Below, piece by piece: positions 23,089 to 29,849 of a stretch of DNA of 64,000 nucleotides. The first letter of the stretch is position 1. Each line of letters opens with the position of its first letter. The notes under the pieces are model-generated. The model was not told the origin of the DNA and did not search any database. It worked only from the letters and a program-made list of their open reading frames with translations. The DNA comes from a bacterium. Lineage in GTDB: Bacteria > Cyanobacteriota > Vampirovibrionia > Gastranaerophilales > JAILCC01. The stretch spans positions 1 through 64,000 of the forward strand of contig JAILCC010000008.1 in assembly GCA_024680555.1 (NCBI GenBank). The letters run 5' to 3'. The translations under genes and the position numbers were made by a program.

Positions 23089-24186
23089 TTATAATACTTT
23101 GTCTATTATGCCGCCGCCGAGAACTTTTTCTCCGTCGTATAAAACAACTGATTGTCCGATTGAGATTGATTTTTGCATATTATCAAAAATTACTTTTATT
23201 TCGTTATTATTTATCGGCTCTATTATAACACTTTGCGGCTCTTGTGTGGAACGAATTTTTGCCTGACAACATCGACCTGCCGTAACTTGAGCCACTGAAA
23301 CATAGTTTAAATCTTTTGCAATAAGTTCGTTTTTGAATGTTTTTTCTTTATTGCCGACAATAACTTCATTCTTTTCTTTATCAAGCTCAATAACATACAG
23401 AGCCTCTGTTGAGCTTATGCCGAGACCTTTTCTTTGCCCGATTGTATAATTCCAAATACCTTTGTGCTGCCCGAGTATATTGCCGTCCTTATCAACAATA
23501 TTGCCTATTTTATCCTCAACTTGCAAGAGTTCGTTATAATCACCTTCGTAAAAATCTTGGCTGTCGGGTTTATCTGCAACAGGGAGATTATGCTCTTTTG
23601 CTATTTGTCTTATTTCTTCTTTTGAAAAATTGCCAAGAGGCAAAAGGATATTTTTTAATTGCTCTTGCTTTAATCTGTACAAAAAATAGGATTGGTCTTT
23701 TTTAGGGTTTATCCCTTTTTTCAAAATATATCTGCCGTTTTCTTCTTCCACCCGAGCATAATGTCCTGTTGCAAATTTATCAAATGCAATTCCGTTTAGT
23801 TTGGCAAGATGAGGTAAAACATCAAATTTTATAAGTGCGTTGCACCAAACGCAAGGGTTTGGTGTTCTGCCCTCAAGATATTCTTTTTTAAAGTTTTTCA
23901 GTACAATTTCTTCATACTGTTCTGCGCAATCAAAAACATAGAAAGGGATATCGAGAATTTCACAGATTCTTTTTGCTGCTTCTATGTCTTCTTTTTCATC
24001 AGGCCCAAGGCAAGCACCATGGCTTGATTTTTTGAAACTTGCGAGCTTTTCTTGAATTTTTTTATATACGCCGCCTTTGCCCCAAATAGACATTGTTGCG
24101 CCAATTACTTCATACCCTTTTTCTTTTAATAACAGTGCTGCTACTGACGAATCAACACCACCTGACATTCCTGTAAGAACTCGCAT
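23089..24186 (-). CDS. mnmA: tRNA 2-thiouridine(34) synthase MnmA, atypical cysteine set
   Basis: Thiolates U34 of tRNAs for Lys, Glu and Gln. 365 residues. The PP-loop is SGGVDSS (8-14). The segment TPNPCVWCN has C112 and C115, where the E. coli form has Asp in place of the first Cys. In the usual position of the second catalytic Cys (KPxSQxxCF) this protein has KPDSQDFYEGDY, so Tyr replaces Cys. GHYARV and the C-terminal beta domains look normal. An insertion near residues 36-62 carries another Cys (SHGACLGP). The loss of one Cys and the CxxC suggest an Fe-S dependent mechanism like that of TtuA-type thiolases, which is inference. GAGG precedes the ATG. Confidence 0.9.
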   Translation of the reverse strand: MRVLTGMSGGVDSSVAALLLKEKGYEVIGATMSIWGKGGVYKKIQEKLASFKKSSHGACLGPDEKEDIEAAKRICEILDIPFYVFDCAEQYEEIVLKNFKKEYLEGRTPNPCVWCNALIKFDVLPHLAKLNGIAFDKFATGHYARVEEENGRYILKKGINPKKDQSYFLYRLKQEQLKNILLPLGNFSKEEIRQIAKEHNLPVADKPDSQDFYEGDYNELLQVEDKIGNIVDKDGNILGQHKGIWNYTIGQRKGLGISSTEALYVIELDKEKNEVIVGNKEKTFKNELIAKDLNYVSVAQVTAGRCCQAKIRSTQEPQSVIIEPINNNEIKVIFDNMQKSISIGQSVVLYDGEKVLGGGIIDKVL

Positions 24187-24296
24187 ATATCCTCATGCTA
24201 AAATGTTATGGTATACCTAAACAATATGATATAATTAAACAATACTTTTGGCTTTTATGCAATATTGTGTTAATATAGTTTATGAAAAGAGGTTGT

Positions 24297-24797
24297 ATGG
24301 CAAAAGAATTAACGGAAAGTCTTGAAAAATATTTACTGGCAATTTGCGAGTTGTTAAGAGAGCAAAAGAGCATAAAAGTGAAAGATGTTTCCTCTTATTT
24401 GAAAATAGGAGGTCCTGCAACGGCAGATGCGATAAAAACACTTGCCGCAAGAGGGTTTATAAATTACGTGCCATACGGAACAATTTCTGTTACGGCTAAA
24501 GGTGCTTCTGCTATAGAGATAAAACGCTACAGGCGCAATACTATTTCGAAATTTTTAAATATGGTGCTTGATATTCCGGAAAAAGAAGCGGAAAAAAACG
24601 CAATAGCTATAGAATATTCTATGACTGAAGATGTTTTGACAAAGTTTGTGCATTTTTTGGACTTTATGGGGCAATGCAGCTGCAAAGAGCCCAAATGGAT
24701 AAAAAGCTGTAAATCAACATTGCAAGATGGTAAATTGAGTAAAAAATGCCAGGCATGCGGCGCAGAGGGCAGGGGTTGCGGCTGCTGCGGAAAATAA
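24297..24797 (+). CDS. DtxR/MntR-like transcriptional regulator with cysteine-rich tail
   Basis: 166 residues. The winged-helix N-terminus (LEKYLLAICELL, VKDVSSYLKIGGPATADAIKTLAARGFINY) and the dimerisation helix region (EKNAIAIEYSMTEDVLTKFVHFL) match the iron/manganese repressor family. The family usually has Glu-His at IEY, so a metal ligand His seems to be Tyr here. The tail after 125 has eight cysteines (127, 129, 138, 151, 154, 161, 163, 164), suggesting an Fe-S cluster or thiol/metal sensor. There is no C-terminal SH3-like domain. An AGAGG precedes the ATG at 24297; the ATG at 24282 sits only 2 nt after a TATAGT box and is less likely. Confidence 0.8.
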   Translation: MAKELTESLEKYLLAICELLREQKSIKVKDVSSYLKIGGPATADAIKTLAARGFINYVPYGTISVTAKGASAIEIKRYRRNTISKFLNMVLDIPEKEAEKNAIAIEYSMTEDVLTKFVHFLDFMGQCSCKEPKWIKSCKSTLQDGKLSKKCQACGAEGRGCGCCGK

Positions 24798-24825
24798 AAA
24801 CATAACTATATTTATATATTCCAAT

Positions 24826-24853
24826 TTGCGTAAAAATTTTTTCCATGTATAAT
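24826..24853 (+). promoter_or_regulatory. Promoter of the L25 gene
   Basis: -35 TTGCGT (24826-24831), 16-bp spacer, -10 TATAAT (24848-24853); a leader of about 30 nt containing AAGGAG precedes the ATG at 24890. Confidence 0.6.
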
Positions 24854-24889
24854 TTCTTTATCGGATGCATACGAGAAAAGGAGTTAATC

Positions 24890-25165
24890 ATGGCAATTAC
24901 TATAGAAGCACAAGAAAGAGATACAACTAAAAACCCACGCCAATTAAGAAGCGCAGGTATTCTTCCCGCTACGGTTTATGGCAAGGGTAAAGATTCAGTT
25001 TCAATTCAATTAGACAGAAGAAACTTTATCAATACATACAAAAACAATAAAGAAGAAACTTTTGAAATCGTTGTAGGCAAAAACAAATACAACGCAAAAG
25101 TTCAGCTTCTTCAAATTGAAGCAGGTACTCAACAAGAAATGAATGTAGAATTTAAACTTGTTTAA
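24890..25165 (+). CDS. rplY: 50S ribosomal protein L25 (short form)
   Basis: 91 residues. Binds 5S rRNA. The N-terminus AITIEAQERDTTKNPRQLRSAGILPATVYGKG is typical of the L25/Ctc family. It lacks the long C-terminal TL5/Ctc domain, so it is the short form. The start is fixed by AAGGAG before ATG 24890; an in-frame ATG at 24845 sits upstream of the -10 box and is excluded. A long terminator follows. Confidence 0.92.
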   Translation: MAITIEAQERDTTKNPRQLRSAGILPATVYGKGKDSVSIQLDRRNFINTYKNNKEETFEIVVGKNKYNAKVQLLQIEAGTQQEMNVEFKLV

Positions 25166-25192
25166 TAGCCTGTTTGGCAATAAATATTTTTT

Positions 25193-25237
25193 AAAAAGAC
25201 CTTAACATTATTTATGTACAATGTTGAGGTCTTTTTT
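25193..25237 (+). terminator. Strong terminator whose T-run abuts the next start codon
   Basis: A 17-bp stem (25193-25209 with 25220-25236, one G-U pair) around a 10-nt loop ends in a run of T directly followed by ATG at 25238. It terminates rplY transcription. The adjacent gene therefore has no space for a separate leader and might be read through the hairpin or from a promoter inside it. Confidence 0.85.
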
Positions 25238-25813
25238 ATGAAGAGAAGATTTTTGATTTTATTATTGCTGCTTATTTTGGGCGGTTATATTGCATCGGCG
25301 GGTTGGTGTAAAGAGCTTGATGGCGGTTTTTGTTATTCAAATTTCAGCAAAAAAGAATTGTTAAAAGACCTGGTTTTTGCTGAAAGACAAGTCTTTGACA
25401 ATACTTATACATCAGATAATATTACAGAGAGATTAGAGAGATTGGAAATAGAGGTTTTTGGGGCAATTCAGGATGGGAGAGAAGATTTTCGCATAAAAAG
25501 GTTGAAAAAATCGGTTACAAATGTCGCTTCCGGCGGGAACGGACTAAGTAATGCCTTAAAAACACTAAATCTTGGCGGAAATTCAGTAGGGATGACAAGT
25601 TGGGTGATAGGGAATATGCACAACTTTTATCCTTATACCAACAGTTATTATTCGGGCAGAAATTCTTATCGTTCGCAATCAAGAGGCTATTCGCACAGAC
25701 TGCCTCCACCTCCAATGTATCCAAATCATAGCTACAATAATAACCCGATTACCAACGGAGATTTTACAAAAAATTATTCAATTGGGACGGGAATAAAAAT
25801 TCTGGATGACTAG
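25238..25813 (+). CDS. Exported protein with ERLERLE motif
   Basis: 191 residues. A clear signal peptide (MKRRFLILLLLLILGGYIASAGWC) is followed by SKKELLKDLVFAERQVF and NITERLERLEIEVFG. This N-terminal module recurs in exported proteins of cyanobacteria and relatives as I recall them, but has no function known to me. The C-terminal half is Tyr/Ser/Asn/Pro-rich and probably unstructured (SYYSGRNSYRSQSRGYS, LPPPPMYPNHSYNNN). The ATG at 25238 immediately follows a terminator T-run, so expression control is unclear. Confidence 0.75.
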   Translation: MKRRFLILLLLLILGGYIASAGWCKELDGGFCYSNFSKKELLKDLVFAERQVFDNTYTSDNITERLERLEIEVFGAIQDGREDFRIKRLKKSVTNVASGGNGLSNALKTLNLGGNSVGMTSWVIGNMHNFYPYTNSYYSGRNSYRSQSRGYSHRLPPPPMYPNHSYNNNPITNGDFTKNYSIGTGIKILDD

Positions 25814-25858
25814 CAAATTTTTTATTTTTCGTATATTTATACGGGTACGAGGTATTAT

Positions 25859-26161
25859 ATGCGTATTTCTGCAATCACATTCGGTAATTATAACCCTAAC
25901 GCAATAATAAATAATCCGCCGTATATTACGAATCATCCTTTTTATGAATATATGCGTGATAACAAGCTTGATTTTGATAATACGGATTTGCGTGCTTTTA
26001 AGTCTGTTCAACATAAAGAAGCAGACAAAGACAGTTTTATGACGGGGCTTTTTACCGTGACATTGGCAGGTGTCGGTGTTGCAGGTTATGCTGGGAGAAA
26101 TAAATTAAAAAGCGGGTGGCGCAGACTTTCAGATAGTGTGAAAAGTGCATTCCACCGTTAA
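25859..26161 (+). CDS. Small protein with one membrane segment
   Basis: 100 residues with GAGG 7 nt before the ATG. The N-terminus is polar and Asn/Pro-rich (SAITFGNYNPNAIINNPPYI), the middle holds a short charged region, and residues about 60-80 form a hydrophobic segment (MTGLFTVTLAGVGVAGYAG) followed by a basic C-terminus (NKLKSGWRRLSDSVKSAFHR). The style is shared with short proteins I associate with Gastranaerophilales. Its last 4 bases overlap the convergent gene's end. Function unknown. Confidence 0.7.
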   Translation: MRISAITFGNYNPNAIINNPPYITNHPFYEYMRDNKLDFDNTDLRAFKSVQHKEADKDSFMTGLFTVTLAGVGVAGYAGRNKLKSGWRRLSDSVKSAFHR

Positions 26162-26418
26162 TCTTCCTCAAATTCGCCCGGTTCTGGAATGTGGTCGTCA
26201 AATTCCAGCATAACTCTTATTAAAAGGCGAAGTTGCTTTTTGTAATTTTGCAGGCAGATTTCCTTTGTCTTGCCGCAATAGCAAAATTCTTCAAATTCTT
26301 TCAGCCGCAGATAGTGGTACGGTTTGCCCTCAAAGTCCAAATCTTCGCCAAACTCCATTGTCCAGTCGAGGTCAACATATTTATCTAAAAGTTCGTCAGT
26401 AATTTTTTCTTTTTCCAT
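26158..26418 (-). CDS. Small acidic protein resembling HicB-type antitoxins
   Basis: 86 residues. The pattern FCYCGKTKEICLQNYKKQLRLLIRVMLEFDDHIPEPGE recalls the HicB partial RNase-H fold, in which a short beta-alpha-beta unit ends in IPEP. No HicA-like toxin (about 60 residues with a GSH motif) is next to it, and no DNA-binding tail is present. So it is either a solitary HicB-like protein or an unrelated acidic protein. GAGG precedes the ATG. It lies 14 bp downstream of the GerM-domain gene on the same strand, so may be the last gene of that operon. Confidence 0.6.
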   Translation of the reverse strand: MEKEKITDELLDKYVDLDWTMEFGEDLDFEGKPYHYLRLKEFEEFCYCGKTKEICLQNYKKQLRLLIRVMLEFDDHIPEPGEFEED

Positions 26419-26432
26419 AAAGTCCTCTGTTA

Positions 26433-27026
26433 TTACAGATTTCGTTGAAGCGGCTGCAAAATAATAATGCCTTCTCCGCCAACGTATTCCACACGCTTGC
26501 CTTCTATTTCAAGATATACATCTTTTCCGTCTGCTGCTTGAGTTGCGGTAGTAACCAACTGCTTAACTCTGATTTTCATACTGTCTGCGCCACCGCCTTT
26601 TTCAAAATCGTCAGAGATGTTTATAGTGTATGAGTTTTTGTCTTCTTTTATTCCTAAAAGCTTTGTTTCGGGAGGAATTTCAGAATATACACCAGCAATT
26701 TTTTCAAAGCCGTTCGGACCTGAGAACAAAGCCTCCATGGTTGAACGGAATTTGTCGCTGCTTGTTTTAAAATCCTTTTTTGTTGTTGACAACGATACAT
26801 CCTGCCCTTTTTCCGTTAAAAAGTATACCTCTGATTCGGTATCGTCTTTTTTCGGCTTTTCAGGGTGGTGTTCGGGAGTTTGGGCGGGATCTTTTGTTAC
26901 GCCGCCGGTTATTTTGTCAATATTAAAGCTTTCTGATACATTCAGACCGAATTTTTCCTTTGCAAAAAATCCGCCAATGGCAAGAACTATACAGGTTATA
27001 AGTATTATAAAGATTGCTCTAATCAT
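26433..27026 (-). CDS. GerMN-domain lipoprotein-like/anchored protein
   Basis: 197 residues. An N-terminal anchor (residues 2-22, RAIFIILITCIVLAIGGFF) is followed by a Pro/Lys/Glu linker and a GerM-type domain: VYFLTEKGQDV, then RSTMEALFSGPN, IPPETKLLGI, YTINISDDFEKG, and the C-terminal QLVTTATQ. The GerMN fold occurs in spore germination protein GerM and in many non-sporulating bacteria's envelope proteins. No sporulation context is seen. It starts 8 bp after the DUF2993-like gene. Confidence 0.8.
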   Translation of the reverse strand: MIRAIFIILITCIVLAIGGFFAKEKFGLNVSESFNIDKITGGVTKDPAQTPEHHPEKPKKDDTESEVYFLTEKGQDVSLSTTKKDFKTSSDKFRSTMEALFSGPNGFEKIAGVYSEIPPETKLLGIKEDKNSYTINISDDFEKGGGADSMKIRVKQLVTTATQAADGKDVYLEIEGKRVEYVGGEGIIILQPLQRNL

Positions 27027-27034
27027 TTAATCTC

Positions 27035-27898
27035 CTAACTTTTACCCAAAAATACCGAGCCTCGGATGATAATTTTTTCGTCTTCAATTTTAACACTTTT
27101 TAGCAGAGTTTTGCAATTATATTGTTTGAGAGCTTTTTGCATATACTGTATCGGATCGAAAATATTCAGAAGATATTTCATTTTTTTACCTTCGATTTTG
27201 CGGTTTGAGGAGCCGAATTTCAAGTTTTCAAGAATAATTTTATTATCATATATCTTTAATTTTGAAATAACATTTGCGGTAAAAGGTTTGCCCATAAGTG
27301 TTTTAACGTCGCTTGTGAAATTGAATTCGTTGTTTTTCAGCGATACTCTCGGATTAGAAAATTCAAAAAAGCTGATTTTTACCATTTGGTGTTTTATTCC
27401 GACGGTATAACTTTGATATTCCGGAGTTTGGAGCGTTTTATTTAAATCTTTTTCGGAAATTTGAATTTCAAAATCAATTGCCATTGGTTGAAGCAGTTCT
27501 ACCGGATTTTTTTCCAAATCAAAATGGATAAATTTGCAGGTGGTTTTTGCAAATAAATGGGTAATGTATATGTTAGAAAATTCTATTTTTTTGCCTGTTA
27601 CACTGAAATTCTTGAATTTTCCTTGTTTTGCGTCAGTCATGCTATAGGAATTCACTTTTACGTCAAACTTGCCTTTTGCATTTTTTTTGATTTCTTTTTT
27701 TATTTCTCTTGCGGCAGTACTTGCGGCAAGAGAGTTCAACCCTGTTTTTGCCTGAAAATTTCTCGTGCCTTCATCTGCAATATCAAACGGCGGCTTGGGG
27801 CAATATTGCATATAAAGGTCGTATTCACTTTGAGCGCAATAGGCTTTTAGTGCAAAAAGTAAAAACATAAACACTATAATTATAATAAATTTTTTCAT
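27035..27898 (-). CDS. Exported DUF2993-like (LmeA family) protein
   Basis: 287 residues from the ATG at 27898 with GGAG upstream; a longer frame from 27919 overlaps truB and is rejected. A signal peptide (MKKFIIIIVFMFLLFALKAYCA) leads to a region with the DUF2993 pattern: a beta-rich repeat where FKNFSVTGKKIEFSNIYI, ISEKDLNKTLQ, and VISKLKIYDNKIILENLKF recur. Members are envelope-localised, lipid-binding-like proteins of cyanobacteria and actinobacteria. The assignment rests on these patterns and is moderate. Confidence 0.7.
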   Translation of the reverse strand: MKKFIIIIVFMFLLFALKAYCAQSEYDLYMQYCPKPPFDIADEGTRNFQAKTGLNSLAASTAAREIKKEIKKNAKGKFDVKVNSYSMTDAKQGKFKNFSVTGKKIEFSNIYITHLFAKTTCKFIHFDLEKNPVELLQPMAIDFEIQISEKDLNKTLQTPEYQSYTVGIKHQMVKISFFEFSNPRVSLKNNEFNFTSDVKTLMGKPFTANVISKLKIYDNKIILENLKFGSSNRKIEGKKMKYLLNIFDPIQYMQKALKQYNCKTLLKSVKIEDEKIIIRGSVFLGKS

Positions 27899-27908
27899 TA
27901 TCTCCCCC

Positions 27909-28766
27909 CTACAGAACAACTGTTTTTGGCTTGATTTTGCCGTCCTGTTTTACACCGATGGCAACAAGATTATTTTCAAAAGTAAGTTTTATTTCTCCAT
28001 CAATCATATCATCATCAAAAATATATTGTCCTTTTTTTATCTTATCAACTTCGTTTTCCTTTAATGTATATTCCGGTAAATCAATTACGTTGTTAGGATT
28101 GATTAAAAACTTATCAGCGTTTTCGCAAGAGATTTCTTCCAATTTTACGCTGTTTTCTATCAATAAGTTTGCGCTCATTGTACGAATTAAGTTTTCCATC
28201 ATAGCTCCAGAGGAGAGTTTTTCTCCAAGGTCGTGTATAATCGAACGCACATACACTCCGCTGGCGCAGTTTATATCAAAAGTTAAAAGCGGAAATTCGT
28301 CGGTGTTATCAAAATCAATAAATTTTATGCTAAAAATATCGACTTCCCTTGCCGGAATTTCGACACTTTTATCGCTGCGGGCATATTCGTATAATTTTTT
28401 CCCGTTAACTTTTATGGCGCTATAAATTGGCGGGGTTTGAATTATTTTGCCCTCAAAAGTTTTCAGCGCTGATTTTATTTCATCAAGGTCATAAGTTTTG
28501 TTCTTTTTACTTATTATTTCTCCCTCAGTATCGTAAGTATTTGTTTCAATTCCGAGTCGTGCAAAAGCCCTGTAAGATTTTGTTTTGGGTGCATATTGAA
28601 TAAGTCTGGTCGAATTTCCAATAAAAACAGGCAAAACTCCGGTCGCCAATGGGTCAAGTGTTCCTGCGTGCCCGATACGCTTCATATTCAAAATTTTTCT
28701 GAGCTTTGCGATAACATCAAAAGAAGTCAATCCCTTTGATTTGTTTATATTTAAAATGCCATTCAT
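27909..28766 (-). CDS. truB: tRNA pseudouridine(55) synthase TruB
   Basis: Converts U55 of tRNA T loops to pseudouridine. 285 residues. Begins with the classical GILNINKSKGLTSFDVI, then KRIGHAGTLDPLATGVLP with the catalytic Asp in GTLDP. The RSIIHDLGEKLSSGA motif is also present. The C-terminal PUA-like part (LKENEVDKIKKGQYI) is short. It sits 4 bp after rbfA in a translation-related operon. Confidence 0.96.
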   Translation of the reverse strand: MNGILNINKSKGLTSFDVIAKLRKILNMKRIGHAGTLDPLATGVLPVFIGNSTRLIQYAPKTKSYRAFARLGIETNTYDTEGEIISKKNKTYDLDEIKSALKTFEGKIIQTPPIYSAIKVNGKKLYEYARSDKSVEIPAREVDIFSIKFIDFDNTDEFPLLTFDINCASGVYVRSIIHDLGEKLSSGAMMENLIRTMSANLLIENSVKLEEISCENADKFLINPNNVIDLPEYTLKENEVDKIKKGQYIFDDDMIDGEIKLTFENNLVAIGVKQDGKIKPKTVVL

Positions 28767-28770
28767 GCGA

Positions 28771-29121
28771 CTATATTTCCCCTTTTGAAATTTTGTCTAT
28801 AAGGGCGGAAATTCTGCTGCCTCTTTCAAGGGAGTCGTCCAGATGAAATTCGATTTTCGGGGTAAGTCTGAGGCGAATGCGTTTGCCTATCTCGCATCTG
28901 ACATAGGGCTCTTTTTCTTTTAATGCTTCAAGAGCGGCTTGTTTATCTTCGTCATTTACAAGAACACTTACAAAAACCTTTGCAAAGGAATAGTCGGATG
29001 CAAGTTCTATATCCGTAACCGAAACAAGTCCTTTTATTCTTGAATCTCTTATATCTTTAAGGAGAATATCTCCAATTTCTTTCAACATTGTCTTTCTGAC
29101 TCTGTCAGCTCTGTTATTCAT
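28771..29121 (-). CDS. rbfA: Ribosome-binding factor A
   Basis: 30S maturation factor binding 16S rRNA. 116 residues, KH-like fold. Typical segments: RADRVRKTMLKEIGDIL, DIRDSRIKGLVSVTDIELASDYSFAKVFVS and RLTPKIEFHLDDSLERGSRI (with PKIEFHLD as signature). It lies between a small membrane protein and truB, in the infB-rbfA-truB order known in many bacteria; the insertion of a membrane gene between infB and rbfA is unusual. Confidence 0.95.
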   Translation of the reverse strand: MNNRADRVRKTMLKEIGDILLKDIRDSRIKGLVSVTDIELASDYSFAKVFVSVLVNDEDKQAALEALKEKEPYVRCEIGKRIRLRLTPKIEFHLDDSLERGSRISALIDKISKGEI

Positions 29122-29130
29122 TTTATTCTC

Positions 29131-29826
29131 CTAGAGCTTTACCGATACTGAAACAGGTTCGTTTTCAGTGTTGTCAATGCTCATTGTTCGTCTTATTTTA
29201 ATTATATTTGCTTTTATGTTTGATACACCGGTTGTTATGCGGGAAACCAACCCATCTTGTGCTGCTTTTTCCGAATATTGATAAGAAGATAAATTTATAG
29301 CGGCTTTTTTATATTCTGACTTGTTTTTTAAAGCAATTCCGGCGATACTTTGCGGAAAACCTTCTGGCAATTGAACTTTTTCGATTTCGGAAGCTGTATT
29401 GAAACAAGCTCTGTTTGCAGCTTTTTGTTCTTTGTCGGAAATATCTATGCCATAATCCATTTTGTCCATAAGTTCGTTGTGAGCGGCGGAACAAGTTGCA
29501 AATGCTTTTGCCAAATTACGTTCATATCCCAAGTAAGCTGTTTTGTGCTCGGGTTTTACCTGTGTTAATAGCGGTGCATATTGCATTTCTTGATAAACAA
29601 AGAAGCCGTATACACATAAAACAATGAATGTTATGGTAACCACAAATGAGTTGGGGTTGTCAAGCTGCATTGTGTGAAACATCCAGTCGGAGTCAATAAA
29701 TCTTATTATAATAAATGCTCCGATACCTAATGCTGCCAAAAAATATGCATGTGTAAAGATAAATCCGATTCCGGATAGTAAAAACAATACTGATATTATC
29801 TTTGTAAAATCGTATATGCTCTTCAC
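29131..29826 (-). CDS. Membrane protein with C-terminal helical domain
   Basis: 231 residues. Three membrane segments: about 8-25 (IISVLFLLSGIGFIFTHA), 29-43, and 60-80 (FVVTITFIVLCVYGFFVY). The remaining 150 residues are mostly helical with two cysteines (FATCSAAHNE, NRACFNTA). It is inserted between infB and rbfA, 9 bp before rbfA and 23 bp after infB, so it is cotranscribed with translation genes, but nothing in the sequence links it to translation. Family unknown. Confidence 0.8.
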   Translation of the reverse strand: MKSIYDFTKIISVLFLLSGIGFIFTHAYFLAALGIGAFIIIRFIDSDWMFHTMQLDNPNSFVVTITFIVLCVYGFFVYQEMQYAPLLTQVKPEHKTAYLGYERNLAKAFATCSAAHNELMDKMDYGIDISDKEQKAANRACFNTASEIEKVQLPEGFPQSIAGIALKNKSEYKKAAINLSSYQYSEKAAQDGLVSRITTGVSNIKANIIKIRRTMSIDNTENEPVSVSVKL

Positions 29827-29849
29827 TTCTTATTCCCCTTTTCTGCCGT

